Notes under the pieces: model-generated | What the model was told of the DNA's origin: nothing | Seen by the model: the letters and a program-made list of their open reading frames with translations, nothing else | The model's database searches: none | Translations under genes and position numbers: made by a program | Assembly (NCBI GenBank): GCA_017512465.1 | Contig: JAFWGH010000156.1 | Coordinates: 1 to 48,889, forward strand | Origin: Clostridia bacterium | GTDB lineage: Bacteria; Bacillota; Clostridia; Oscillospirales; Acutalibacteraceae | DNA: 48,889 nucleotides | Direction: 5' to 3' | Shown: positions 17,301 through 24,544 of the stretch, one piece after another | Layout: the number at the start of each line of letters is the position of its first letter | Numbering within the stretch: position 1 is the stretch's first letter

Positions 17301-17529
17301 GAGGATTTGTCGCGCTGTTCTATGAACAGCAATTATGAATTAAGAATGTTGAATGTTGAATTAAGGAAGGGCTCCGCCCTTACCCATTAGAAGCCGCAAG
17401 CGGCGTAGTTATAATATTATCGGGTGCGGGTGTCCCGCCCACAATTCAAAATTCATAATTCAAAATTCAAAATTTCAAATAAGGATTTGCGAGGTCGTAG
17501 ACCTCGACAAATCCTTATTTGTCGAGGTC
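17301..17529. repeat. Palindromic intergenic element, copy A
   Basis: Fills the ylbF-miaB spacer. A decayed left tip (GAGGATTTGTCGCGCTG) is followed by tandem GAAT-rich motifs and a GGGCTCCGCCC core. A GCCGCAAGCGGC mini-hairpin (17393-17404), a GGGTGCGGGTGTCCCGCCC core and inverted ATTC-rich motifs follow. It ends in a closed tip hairpin: AAATAAGGATTTG (17477-17489), CGAGGTC-GTA-GACCTCG, CAAATCCTTATTT (17508-17520). A further perfect palindrome, GACCTCGACAAAT-CCTT-ATTTGTCGAGGTC (17500-17529), extends into miaB and supplies its stop codon. No transposase is present. Confidence 0.8.
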
Positions 17530-18921
17530 TCCTTTTACAATCCATGTCAGGCTCTCCGTCACCTTCACATCGGCATACTGCCCGATAAGGCTTTCATCAC
17601 CCTCAAAATCGATGATGACATTTGCATCGGTCCTGCCGCACAAATGCCCGGCTTCTTTGCCCGGCTCCTCCACGAGCACGCGGTAGGTATTGCCTTTCAT
17701 GGCGGCGGTGCGCTTAGAGGCTATTTCTGATTGCACATCCAGCAGCTCTCGAAACCACTTTCCCTTTTCTTCTGCCGAAACAGGGTCGTCCATTTTAGCC
17801 GCGGGTGTGCCGCCGCGCGGGGAAAAGATAAAAGTAAACAGTGAAGTGAACTCCACCTCTCTTATCAATGAAAGGGTGTCCGAAAACTGCTCGTAGGTTT
17901 CACCCGGGAAGCCGACAATGACATCGGAAGTCAGAGACAAATCGCTGATGGTTTGTTTGGCATACGCGATTAATTCCAAATACTTTTCACGCGTGTATTT
18001 GCGGTTCATCGCTTTTAATATTTCATCGTTGCCCGATTGGAAGGGCAAGTGCAGGTGATGCGAAACATGCTTTGAGTGCGCGATGGTATCAATTAATTCC
18101 CTTGTGCAATCCTTCGGGTGCGAGGTCATAAAGCGAATTTTAAAATCGCCCTCGAGCGCATCTAACTTTTGAAGCAGTGCCGCAAAGGAAGTATCCTCAC
18201 CGGTATCATTGCCATAAGAATTTACATTTTGCCCAAGCAGTGTGATTTCTTTATAACCGGCGGCAATAATCTCCTTTGCCTCGGCAAGGATATCGCACTC
18301 CTTGCGGCTTCTCTCCCTGCCCTTGACATAAGGCACAATACAGTACGAACAGAAATTATTGCACCCGTACATAATCGGAAGCCAAGCTTTAAACGCTCCG
18401 TCACGGTGAATGGGAAGCCCCTCGGCAATCACACCGTCACTCTCATCGGTACAGCACACCTTTTTTCCGGTGAGCACGGTATAGAGAAATTCGGGTAAAC
18501 GGTGATTGACATGTGTGCCGAAAATCAAATCCACAAACGGATAGCTCTTTTGAAACTTTTCACTCACGGCGCTTTGCTGCACCATGCAGCCGCACAAAGC
18601 GATTATCATGCCTTTTTTGCGCGCCTTGTAGTGCTTAAGCGCGCCCACATTGCCGAACACACGATGCTCGGCATGTTCACGAATGGCACAGGTATTATAC
18701 AGCACCAAATCGGCTTCTGCCAAATCATCACACAGGACATAGCCCATCTCCTCGAGCATGCCCTCTATGTGCTCGCTCTCTGCCACATTACCCTGACAGC
18801 CGTAGGTATGCACATAGGCTTTCGGAGGTTGCGCATAGCGGCTTTCAAGCAGATGCGAAACGAGCGCCGCAAATTCTCTTTGCCGCTCTAATTCGGTTGT
18901 TGATACCATAGCACCCTTCAC
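17515..18921 (-). CDS. miaB: tRNA-2-methylthio-N6-dimethylallyladenosine synthase
   Basis: About 468 residues, a radical-SAM methylthiotransferase completing ms2i6A37 in tRNA. The UPF0004 domain has three cluster cysteines (TYGCQGN, NTCAIREHA, CGCMVQQ), the radical-SAM core has CNNFCSYCIVPYVKGRERSR, and a TRAM RNA-binding domain lies at about 400-465. The frame opens at 18945, but that codon sits almost on the predicted transcript start. The GTG at 18921 has GGAGGAG (18928-18934) six bases upstream, so I chose it. The last codons (D-L-D-K-stop) lie within repeat element A. It heads the mutS-mutL-division transcript. Confidence 0.94.
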   Translation of the reverse strand: MKGAMVSTTELERQREFAALVSHLLESRYAQPPKAYVHTYGCQGNVAESEHIEGMLEEMGYVLCDDLAEADLVLYNTCAIREHAEHRVFGNVGALKHYKARKKGMIIALCGCMVQQSAVSEKFQKSYPFVDLIFGTHVNHRLPEFLYTVLTGKKVCCTDESDGVIAEGLPIHRDGAFKAWLPIMYGCNNFCSYCIVPYVKGRERSRKECDILAEAKEIIAAGYKEITLLGQNVNSYGNDTGEDTSFAALLQKLDALEGDFKIRFMTSHPKDCTRELIDTIAHSKHVSHHLHLPFQSGNDEILKAMNRKYTREKYLELIAYAKQTISDLSLTSDVIVGFPGETYEQFSDTLSLIREVEFTSLFTFIFSPRGGTPAAKMDDPVSAEEKGKWFRELLDVQSEIASKRTAAMKGNTYRVLVEEPGKEAGHLCGRTDANVIIDFEGDESLIGQYADVKVTESLTWIVKGDLDK

Positions 18922-18955
18922 GCCATACTCCTCCATTATACACATTATTTTTTAT

Positions 18956-18984
18956 ATTATAATATATATATTAATTTTTCGCAA
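18956..18984 (-). promoter_or_regulatory. Sigma-A-type promoter of miaB
   Basis: On the minus strand: TTGCGA (18979-18984), 17-base spacer, perfect TATAAT (18956-18961). The predicted transcript start near 18949 leaves about 28 nt before the GTG start of miaB and its GGAGGAG site. Confidence 0.75.
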
Positions 18985-18985
18985 C

Positions 18986-19016
18986 AAAAAAAGGATACAA
19001 AAAGTATCCCTTTTTT
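18986..19016 (-). terminator. Terminator between spo0A and miaB
   Basis: A-tract, GGATAC (18993-18998), loop of five A, GTATCC (19004-19009), C, T-tract. Read on the minus strand the stem GGATAC/GTATCC is followed by seven T. It lies right before the miaB promoter. The spo0A transcript would reach it only after crossing repeat element B. Confidence 0.8.
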
Positions 19017-19050
19017 GCACAATAATAAGTAATATTCGACAACAGGCATA

Positions 19051-19342
19051 CAAATAAGGATTTGTCGGGCAGAGCAAAACGCGTTTTGCTCTGCAGTTTG
19101 GAGAGTGGAGAGTTGAGAGTGGAGTTAAGGGAGGGCTTCGCCCTCACCCGATTGTAAGTGCGGCAAATGCCGCACTAAAAGTTTGAAGTGTGGAGAGTGG
19201 AGAGTGGAGTTTTGGTGGCAACGCACAGCGTTGCAATTTAAAATGCGAAACGCAGTTTCGCCACCACTCTTCACTCTTCACTATTCACTCTTCCCTCAAA
19301 TAAGGATTTGGGAGCCGCAAGGGCTCCGCAAATCCTTATTTG
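19051..19342. repeat. Palindromic intergenic element, copy B
   Basis: 292 bases bounded by CAAATAAGGATTTG (19051-19064) and CAAATCCTTATTTG (19329-19342). The left tip carries a 12-bp hairpin GCAGAGCAAAAC/GTTTTGCTCTGC (19069-19094). Inside are tandem GAGAGTGGAG motifs, a GGGAGGGCTTCGCCCTCACCCG core, the mini-hairpin AGTGCGGC...GCCGCACT (19157-19176), and inverted ACTCTTCACT motifs. The right tip is a closed hairpin with inner stem GGAGCC/GGCTCC. It ends one base before the spo0A stop codon. Confidence 0.85.
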
Positions 19343-19343
19343 T

Positions 19344-20105
19344 CTACGCCGTCACCTTCATTTCCAAGCGCAGTTTATCCGATATCATGGCAATAAATTC
19401 GGAGTTGGTCGGCTTGCCTCTGTCGGATTGAATGGTGTAGCCGAAATAGGACATGAGCACATCCACATCTCCCCTATCCCATGCCACTTCGATGGCGTGG
19501 CGAATCGCTCTTTCCACCCGCGAAGGCGTGGTGTGGAATTTCTTGGCAACCGTGGGATAGAGTATTTTGGTAATGGAGCCGAGCATGGAGTTGTCGGTTG
19601 TACACAAAATGATGGAATAGCGCAAATATGCATAACCCTTGATATGTGCCGGCACACCGATTTGGTGCAGTACTTCACTGATCATAACCTCTAAATCGCG
19701 CCCTTGTGCGCCGCCGGGCGCATCCGCATGCCACGCAACAAGCTGTGAAATGCGCTGGGACAGAACCGCATAATCAATGGGTTTGATAAAATAATAATCG
19801 GCACCGGCAGCCAAAATTTGCGCGCTGAGCTTATCGCTGTGCGCACTCGAAAGCACAATCACGGTTGGCTGCTTGAATTCCTTCTCACTTTTCAACTTTT
19901 TCAACACGCCGATGGCATCCATGCCCGCCATAAATGCATCCATAATTAACACATCGGGCGCATACTCGAGCACCCGCGAAGGCAGCGCACTTCCCTCTTT
20001 TTCCACGCTGATAACATCCAAGCCGAAGCCGCGCAATGCCGTGGCGCAGGGCATGCCGAAATCTTCGGTATTATCCGCTAACAAAACCTTTATTTTAGTA
20101 TTCAT
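19344..20105 (-). CDS. spo0A: Sporulation transcription factor Spo0A
   Basis: 253 residues. The receiver domain (1-120) has the phosphorylated Asp at residue 56 (VLIMDAFM) and the conserved Lys in FIKPID. The DNA-binding domain (about 140-250) is nearly canonical: [58 protein letters not shown]. Spo0A is the master switch for sporulation. The receiver is unusual: the acidic pair before the loop reads D-N rather than D-D, and the MP motif after the phospho-site is lost. The ATG at 20105 rather than 20111 is chosen because AGGAG is seven bases upstream. A 0A box suggests autoregulation. Confidence 0.96.
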   Translation of the reverse strand: MNTKIKVLLADNTEDFGMPCATALRGFGLDVISVEKEGSALPSRVLEYAPDVLIMDAFMAGMDAIGVLKKLKSEKEFKQPTVIVLSSAHSDKLSAQILAAGADYYFIKPIDYAVLSQRISQLVAWHADAPGGAQGRDLEVMISEVLHQIGVPAHIKGYAYLRYSIILCTTDNSMLGSITKILYPTVAKKFHTTPSRVERAIRHAIEVAWDRGDVDVLMSYFGYTIQSDRGKPTNSEFIAMISDKLRLEMKVTA

Positions 20106-20136
20106 AAACATACTCCTCTCGAATCAATTTTCCCAG

Positions 20137-20165
20137 ATTTTACCATATTTGGGAAATTTTGGCAA
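20137..20165 (-). promoter_or_regulatory. Sigma-A-type promoter of spo0A
   Basis: On the minus strand: TTGCCA (20160-20165), 17-base spacer, TAAAAT (20137-20142), each five of six to consensus. Three TTTGGGAA-type repeats surround it: 20126-20140 (inverted), 20147-20160 and 20193-20206. The first and second form an inverted repeat spanning the -10. Confidence 0.7.
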
Positions 20166-20173
20166 TAGTTTTT

Positions 20174-20180
20174 TGTCGAA
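20174..20180 (+). promoter_or_regulatory. 0A box (Spo0A binding site)
   Basis: Perfect TGTCGAA, the consensus Spo0A target, nine bases upstream of the spo0A -35 hexamer. Its position suits activation or autoregulation by phosphorylated Spo0A. A seven-base match could be chance, but the location supports function. Confidence 0.65.
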
Positions 20181-20237
20181 AAAATTTACAAATTTTGGGA
20201 ATTTTTATTTTTTGTGCGTATTTTTCTGTTTTTTGTT

Positions 20238-20270
20238 CAAAAAAGAATGCAGTGGCAGAACTGCCACTGC
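20238..20270 (-). terminator. Terminator after spoIVB
   Basis: Perfect 10-bp stem GCAGTGGCAG/CTGCCACTGC (20249-20258 and 20261-20270). On the minus strand it lies 24 bases after the spoIVB stop and is followed by ATTCTTTTTTG. Confidence 0.85.
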
Positions 20271-20293
20271 TTCAATAGTTACTGCTTCATAAT

Positions 20294-21316
20294 TTACTGC
20301 TTTGCCAGGTTTAACATTTTATAGCCAAACACGGCATAACCCGTATCGGGTTTATTTAAAAATACATGTGTCAGAGCACCGACAAACATGCCGTTTTGCA
20401 GGATGGGACTGCCGCTCATTCCCTGCACAATACCGCCGGTGCGCTCAAGCAAAGCTTCATCCGTAATCTTCACAATTATATCCTTATAGGATGTGCCTAA
20501 GCGCGAAACAAAGACTATTTCCGCTTCAAATTCCTGCGGTCCCTTATCATCAATGGTGGTAATAATGCTTGCTTTTCCGCGCTTAATCTCTTTAGGTTGC
20601 GCTACGGGAAAAGACTTGCCGCTAATCGCAGCGGAGCGTGCTTTACCGTATATCCCGCCATCCGTATTTTTGGTAATTTTACCGATGGTATCGCTACCCA
20701 ACACGCCGTAAAGCTCTCCTGCTTTACCATTTTGTGCCTGCGAAAAACCGATAATATCACTACTGACCGCTTCGCCGTTTTTCAGCGGCAGAAGCGTGCC
20801 GGTATCTACATCCGTTACACCGTGTCCCAATGCGGCAAAATTGCCTTGTTTATCAAAAAAAGTTACTGTGCCTATACCGGCGGTGGAATCGCGAATCCAT
20901 AGCCCCGCCTTGTAGGTTCCGCTCGAAGAACACAACGCAGGCGTAAGCGCAACCGATTTTTCTTTTTCGCCTCTTTTTATACCAATAATAATTTCTTTCC
21001 CGCCGCTTTTTTCAATCAACTGCGAAACCTGCGCGCAATTATCAATGCGTTTACCGTTGATTGCCGTAATGATATCTCCGGCACGAAAGCCTGCTTGCTC
21101 TGCCGGCGTGCAAATTCCCTTCTCGGTTTGCACCTCGGCAGTCGATATCACCAAAACACCCTGTGTATGCATTTTGATGCCGAAACTCTCGCCGCTGATA
21201 GTCACCGTATCCACACTCAAATCGGCAGCCGCTTGCGTACTTTCCTCATAATTGCTCACATAAACCGCAAACAGAATTACCAAAAACAACGACAGGAAAT
21301 TTCTGATATTTTTCAA
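20294..21316 (-). CDS. spoIVB: SpoIVB sporulation signalling serine protease
   Basis: 340 residues. An N-terminal membrane anchor or signal (about 5-22) is followed by a PDZ domain (about 85-155: CTPAEQAGFRAGDIITAINGK) and an S55 peptidase domain. The catalytic His is in GHGVTDVDTG and the Ser in QGMSGSPIL. In Bacillus, SpoIVB is made in the forespore and cleaves SpoIVFA to release SpoIVFB, which activates sigma-K in the mother cell. The start is TTG with GAGGGTG upstream. The nrdR terminator isolates it from the gene before, so a forespore promoter is expected in the 60-base gap, but I could not identify one. It lies next to spo0A, as in Bacillus. Confidence 0.94.
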   Translation of the reverse strand: MKNIRNFLSLFLVILFAVYVSNYEESTQAAADLSVDTVTISGESFGIKMHTQGVLVISTAEVQTEKGICTPAEQAGFRAGDIITAINGKRIDNCAQVSQLIEKSGGKEIIIGIKRGEKEKSVALTPALCSSSGTYKAGLWIRDSTAGIGTVTFFDKQGNFAALGHGVTDVDTGTLLPLKNGEAVSSDIIGFSQAQNGKAGELYGVLGSDTIGKITKNTDGGIYGKARSAAISGKSFPVAQPKEIKRGKASIITTIDDKGPQEFEAEIVFVSRLGTSYKDIIVKITDEALLERTGGIVQGMSGSPILQNGMFVGALTHVFLNKPDTGYAVFGYKMLNLAKQ

Positions 21317-21370
21317 ATATTTTCACCCTCTATTTATTTTTGACATCCGGGGGAAAAATATATTTGGTAA

Positions 21371-21407
21371 AAAAAGAAACAGTATTCAATCAAAATTGAA
21401 TACTGTT
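21371..21407. terminator. Terminator after nrdR
   Basis: Perfect 13-bp stem AACAGTATTCAAT/ATTGAATACTGTT (21378-21390 and 21395-21407) with loop CAAA. On the minus strand it follows the nrdR stop by about 18 bases and is followed by TCTTTTTTT. Confidence 0.88.
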
Positions 21408-21424
21408 TTAAAATGAAAAAGAAA

Positions 21425-21880
21425 TTATTGTTTATTTAATAACTTATTTACCTCTGCAATGAAGGTGCTGACATCTGTAAACTGTCTGTAAACGGAAGCG
21501 AAGCGCACATAAGCGACTTCATCGATGTTTTTAAGCTTATCCATGGCAAGCTCACCGATTTTTTCGCTGGTAACTTCGCGCTCAAACGAATTTTGAATGG
21601 TCGCTTCAATTTCATTTACGGCTTTTTCAAGGGTGGCATATTCCACCGGTCTCTTTTCACATGCGCGCAGCATACCGTTTAAAAGCTTTTGTGCATCAAA
21701 CGCCTCTCTGGATTTGTCGCGCTTAACAACCAAAACGGGAACGGATTCAATCACTTCATAAGTGGTAAAACGCTTGCCGCATTGCAGGCACTCTCTGCGG
21801 CGTCTGATCTTTTCGCCTTCTTCAGTCGGTCTGGAATCGATAACCTTGCTCTCGTCATGAGCACAATACGGACATTTCAT
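21425..21880 (-). CDS. nrdR: Transcriptional repressor NrdR
   Basis: 151 residues. The N-terminal zinc ribbon has CPYC and CLQC pairs with RRRREC between them (residues 3-34), and the rest is an ATP-cone domain ([20 protein letters not shown]). NrdR senses ATP/dATP and represses ribonucleotide reductase genes. No nrd gene is in the window. It has its own strong promoter and terminator, so it is monocistronic. GGGGGATAATGTAAA precedes the ATG. Confidence 0.97.
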   Translation of the reverse strand: MKCPYCAHDESKVIDSRPTEEGEKIRRRRECLQCGKRFTTYEVIESVPVLVVKRDKSREAFDAQKLLNGMLRACEKRPVEYATLEKAVNEIEATIQNSFEREVTSEKIGELAMDKLKNIDEVAYVRFASVYRQFTDVSTFIAEVNKLLNKQ

Positions 21881-21915
21881 TTTACATTATCCCCCATACT
21901 ATAAATAGTATTAGT

Positions 21916-21945
21916 ATTATACCATATATCTATGGGTTGTGTCAA
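21916..21945 (-). promoter_or_regulatory. Sigma-A promoter of nrdR
   Basis: Perfect TTGACA (21940-21945) and perfect TATAAT (21916-21921) with an 18-base spacer, minus strand. Repeat element C begins within two bases upstream of the -35. Confidence 0.88.
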
Positions 21946-21946
21946 C

Positions 21947-22253
21947 CAAATAAGGATTTGTCGGGCTCTTTTGAGCCCGCAAATCCTTATTTGAGTGAAT
22001 AGTGAATAATGAATAGTGAATAATTGAGGGAGGGACACCCTCACCCGATTGATAAAGAATTGTGTTATTCTTATATTTGATGATTTTTGCTGAAATTAAG
22101 CCATTTCTCCCCTTTGGGGAGATGTCGACATAGTCGACAGAGGGGGATATAATCAAGTGCGAATGTGTCGCCCTTAACTATTCATTATTCATTATTAATT
22201 ATTCATTTAATAAGGAATTTGCGAGGTCATAGACCTCGACAAATCCTTATTTG
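21947..22253. repeat. Palindromic intergenic element, copy C
   Basis: About 307 bases filling the gap between the DUF6056-like gene and the nrdR promoter. Left tip: AAATAAGGATTTG (21948-21960), CGGGCTC-TTTT-GAGCCCG, CAAATCCTTATTTG (21980-21993). Then come tandem AGTGAATA motifs, a GGGAGGGACACCCTCACCCG core and two adjacent perfect 7-bp hairpins (TCTCCCC-TTT-GGGGAGA 22106-22122; TGTCGAC-ATA-GTCGACA 22123-22139). Inverted ATTCATT motifs follow. Right tip: slightly decayed AATAAGGAATTTG, CGAGGTC-ATA-GACCTCG, CAAATCCTTATTTG (22240-22253). It touches the stop codon of the gene at 22254. Confidence 0.85.
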
Positions 22254-23636
22254 TCATCCCATTAACGGATGCTCAATAAGGATAAATGCGATACATTCTA
22301 CGAGGGCAAAAACCCCTGCATAAGCCTTTGCAAGTTTTAATAAGCCCCCGCGCATTTTTCCTGTCGGCAGTGCCGCAAACAACAGTGCTGCCGCAAAGCT
22401 TATCAACATATTGCCGATGAAAAATACGCGCTGTCCCGATGCAAATATAGACGATGAAAAGCCCATCGCCAGTGCACAGCCTGCTGCCGCACACAACAAA
22501 ACAAGCACACACATACCAAGGCGCACATTGGTTTTTAAGTACATCACCACCAAAGCCGCCGCATAAATAACCGCCGCGATGCCGCCCGCAGCCAAAATGA
22601 TGAAAGATGCGGAAAACTCCTGATTCAAATAGGCGCTGCGCACAATTTGATGTGCCAAGCCTTTTTCCAGAATAATTGCCGCAAGATGGCAAAAAAGTAT
22701 CACGCCGAGAAAGACAAAGAAAGAGTATTTAATCCATTTTGAGCGCTGCTCACTGCGGTAATAAAGATGTAAGCACAGCAAAGCGACAACAAATGCAAAC
22801 AAAAAGACCGATAAATACACGGTATGAGCTATACCGACCGTGGTACCGCAAAAGAGTTTTTGCAGTACATTCATCTCGGAAAAAGCGGGAAACTCTTCGC
22901 CCTCAAATGCTATACGGCTGCGCACACCCGGCGCATGCAATAAATAGTAAGAAAAGAATGCACCGATGATAAAATCGATGAATAAAAACACCTTACACTT
23001 CTTTTTTGCAACGCAGTACACGATGCACACCGCTTCTATAAACAAAAACACTGCCAGCGCCTGCTCTTGTGAAACCGCCAGCACTGCCGCCGGAACGGAG
23101 CAAAGCCAAGTGCTTAGGCGCACCTCTTCCCCTAAACAGTGAAATACTGCCGGTGCGAGCGCGCAAACCACGCCGAACAGCGGCACAAGGTAAGTAAACG
23201 AAGCGCTAAACCAAAATGCCGATGAATTGATGCACGAAACAATCATAAAAAACAGCGCACAACAGCAAAATACAAAGCTGCCGCGGGTGTCCTCGCTGCG
23301 GCTAAACAGCTTGCTCAAACGGCATAAAAATGCCGCAAGGTATGTATAAATCGCCGCACACATCAGCTTCCACCAAAAGATGTTTCTGCGCACAAAAAAC
23401 ATAGTTAAAAACTCGATAATGGTTCTGCCGGAAAGCTCTTCATAGCGCTGTGTTAAAAACGCCTTGTAGGAAAAGCCTTCCTCAAAAGCGGCAGCTAAAA
23501 AATTGCCATCATCCGTTTTTGGCAAAAGCCTTGTAAACAGAAGATAAAACAATGTGATACATACCGCAAAAACAACCACCGGCGCATAGGGGTATTCGGC
23601 AAATTTATGAAATTTTTGTTTAATCGAATGTAACAT
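22254..23636 (-). CDS. Polytopic membrane protein, DUF6056-like
   Basis: About 460 residues with roughly ten to twelve membrane segments. An early outside loop holds TDDGNFLAAAFEEG, followed by YEELSGRTIIEFLTMFF, acidic and SGR-type motifs reminiscent of DUF6056 and other GT-C-like envelope proteins. The start is uncertain: the frame opens at a GTG (23666), while the ATG at 23636 gives a natural cytoplasmic N-terminus (MLHSIKQKFHKF); neither has a convincing ribosome site. It overlaps the DUF6273-like gene, so the two are probably co-expressed with rfbACD. A role in building or decorating a rhamnose-containing surface polymer is plausible but inferred. Confidence 0.6.
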   Translation of the reverse strand: MLHSIKQKFHKFAEYPYAPVVVFAVCITLFYLLFTRLLPKTDDGNFLAAAFEEGFSYKAFLTQRYEELSGRTIIEFLTMFFVRRNIFWWKLMCAAIYTYLAAFLCRLSKLFSRSEDTRGSFVFCCCALFFMIVSCINSSAFWFSASFTYLVPLFGVVCALAPAVFHCLGEEVRLSTWLCSVPAAVLAVSQEQALAVFLFIEAVCIVYCVAKKKCKVFLFIDFIIGAFFSYYLLHAPGVRSRIAFEGEEFPAFSEMNVLQKLFCGTTVGIAHTVYLSVFLFAFVVALLCLHLYYRSEQRSKWIKYSFFVFLGVILFCHLAAIILEKGLAHQIVRSAYLNQEFSASFIILAAGGIAAVIYAAALVVMYLKTNVRLGMCVLVLLCAAAGCALAMGFSSSIFASGQRVFFIGNMLISFAAALLFAALPTGKMRGGLLKLAKAYAGVFALVECIAFILIEHPLMG

Positions 23637-24423
23637 AATAGGGTGAATCTTTTGTCCCTTCTCCACCTGTGCAAGGCAAAGCGGTTTGTTTTAATTTCAT
23701 TGCGGGTGCAATGCCGCAGGTGCCGTCATTCGCCGGGGTTTTATAAAACCCGCCCGAGGAGGTCACCGCCACCACGCTCATGGAAGAATACTCATTTTTG
23801 CTTGCGGTAAAATACCATACGCCTTGCGATGCCGGTCTGACAAACGGCGCCTCATCCTGCTTTACTGCGCCGGCGCTCGGGTATTTTATGCGTTCCTCTT
23901 CACTCAAATACTGTTTTAAAAGCGCTTCTTCCGGTAGAAAAACGCCCTCTTGCGCAATCACGGCGCGCGCCGCGGCACTAAAATGATTATCACTTAAAAA
24001 GCCCGATTCCTCCGCATACGCATTATAGGATAGATAGACATTTTCCTTACTCGGAACAGCCCGCGTATATTCCACGGTGCCGGTGCTGTTAAGCCACTGT
24101 TTTATGGTGGAGCTTTCATAATCACTGCTGCCGTAGCGGTGGTGTGCATCCGCCGCATTCATGGCTTTAAAGGTGATAACATTTTCGCTAAGAAGTAGGG
24201 TTTTACCGCCTTTTACTTCCAAAACACGCCATAAAATCGGCTCATCATTATATGCGCCGAAGAAAAGATACTGATTGTTTTTAATTGTTACACTGTGTGC
24301 GGTTTCCTGCTCTGCAGCATAGGCTGTCGGCTTAACCAACATCCCTTTTATTTCGGGGGCAAAGATTTTCACCCCTAAAACTAAGAGCAGCGCACAGCAA
24401 ATTAGAATGACTCTTTTTTTCAT
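23620..24423 (-). CDS. Exported DUF6273-like protein
   Basis: 267 residues. An N-terminal signal or anchor (about 4-22) is followed by an extracytoplasmic domain with QYLFFGAYNDEPILWRVLEV, TLLLSENVITFKAMN, SSTIKQWLNS and later GIAPAMKLK. This W-R-V-L ... L-L-L-S ... W-L-N pattern is that of DUF6273, found in surface and carbohydrate-related proteins of Clostridia, with no known activity. There is no cell-wall anchor motif. It lies between rfbD and the DUF6056-like membrane gene, overlapping the latter by 17 bases with the ATG start considered there. Substrate or partner unknown. Confidence 0.65.
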   Translation of the reverse strand: MKKRVILICCALLLVLGVKIFAPEIKGMLVKPTAYAAEQETAHSVTIKNNQYLFFGAYNDEPILWRVLEVKGGKTLLLSENVITFKAMNAADAHHRYGSSDYESSTIKQWLNSTGTVEYTRAVPSKENVYLSYNAYAEESGFLSDNHFSAAARAVIAQEGVFLPEEALLKQYLSEEERIKYPSAGAVKQDEAPFVRPASQGVWYFTASKNEYSSMSVVAVTSSGGFYKTPANDGTCGIAPAMKLKQTALPCTGGEGTKDSPYYVTFD

Positions 24424-24480
24424 TTCTATGCCTTTATCAGGTTATTTTGTCCGCCGATTTGCATGCGGCAGGCAATAAAT

Positions 24481-24538
24481 AAGGATATTTGAACCTTTTT
24501 GTCATAATCAGATGATGAAAAGATGTTCAAATATCCTT
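24481..24538 (-). terminator. Long hairpin after rfbD
   Basis: Outer 14-bp arms AAGGATATTTGAAC (24481-24494) and GTTCAAATATCCTT (24525-24538). The interior (CTTTTTGTCAT ... ATGATGAAAAG) pairs imperfectly, giving a stem of about 25 bp. It follows the rfbD stop by six bases; on the minus strand it is followed by ATTTATTGCC, a weak tail. It may be a partial terminator in the rfb operon. AAGGATATTTG resembles the AAGGATTTG tip of the dispersed elements. Confidence 0.6.
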
Positions 24539-24544
24539 TGCTTT

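Noticed and set aside
19051-19342. Small protein gene in the miaB-spo0A spacer
   Set aside because: The frame at 19183-19431 is built of repeat motifs and runs into spo0A on the opposite strand; it has no ribosome site.
17281-22253. Insertion sequences encoded by the repeats
   Set aside because: None of the elements contains an open frame long enough for a transposase; they can only be non-autonomous.
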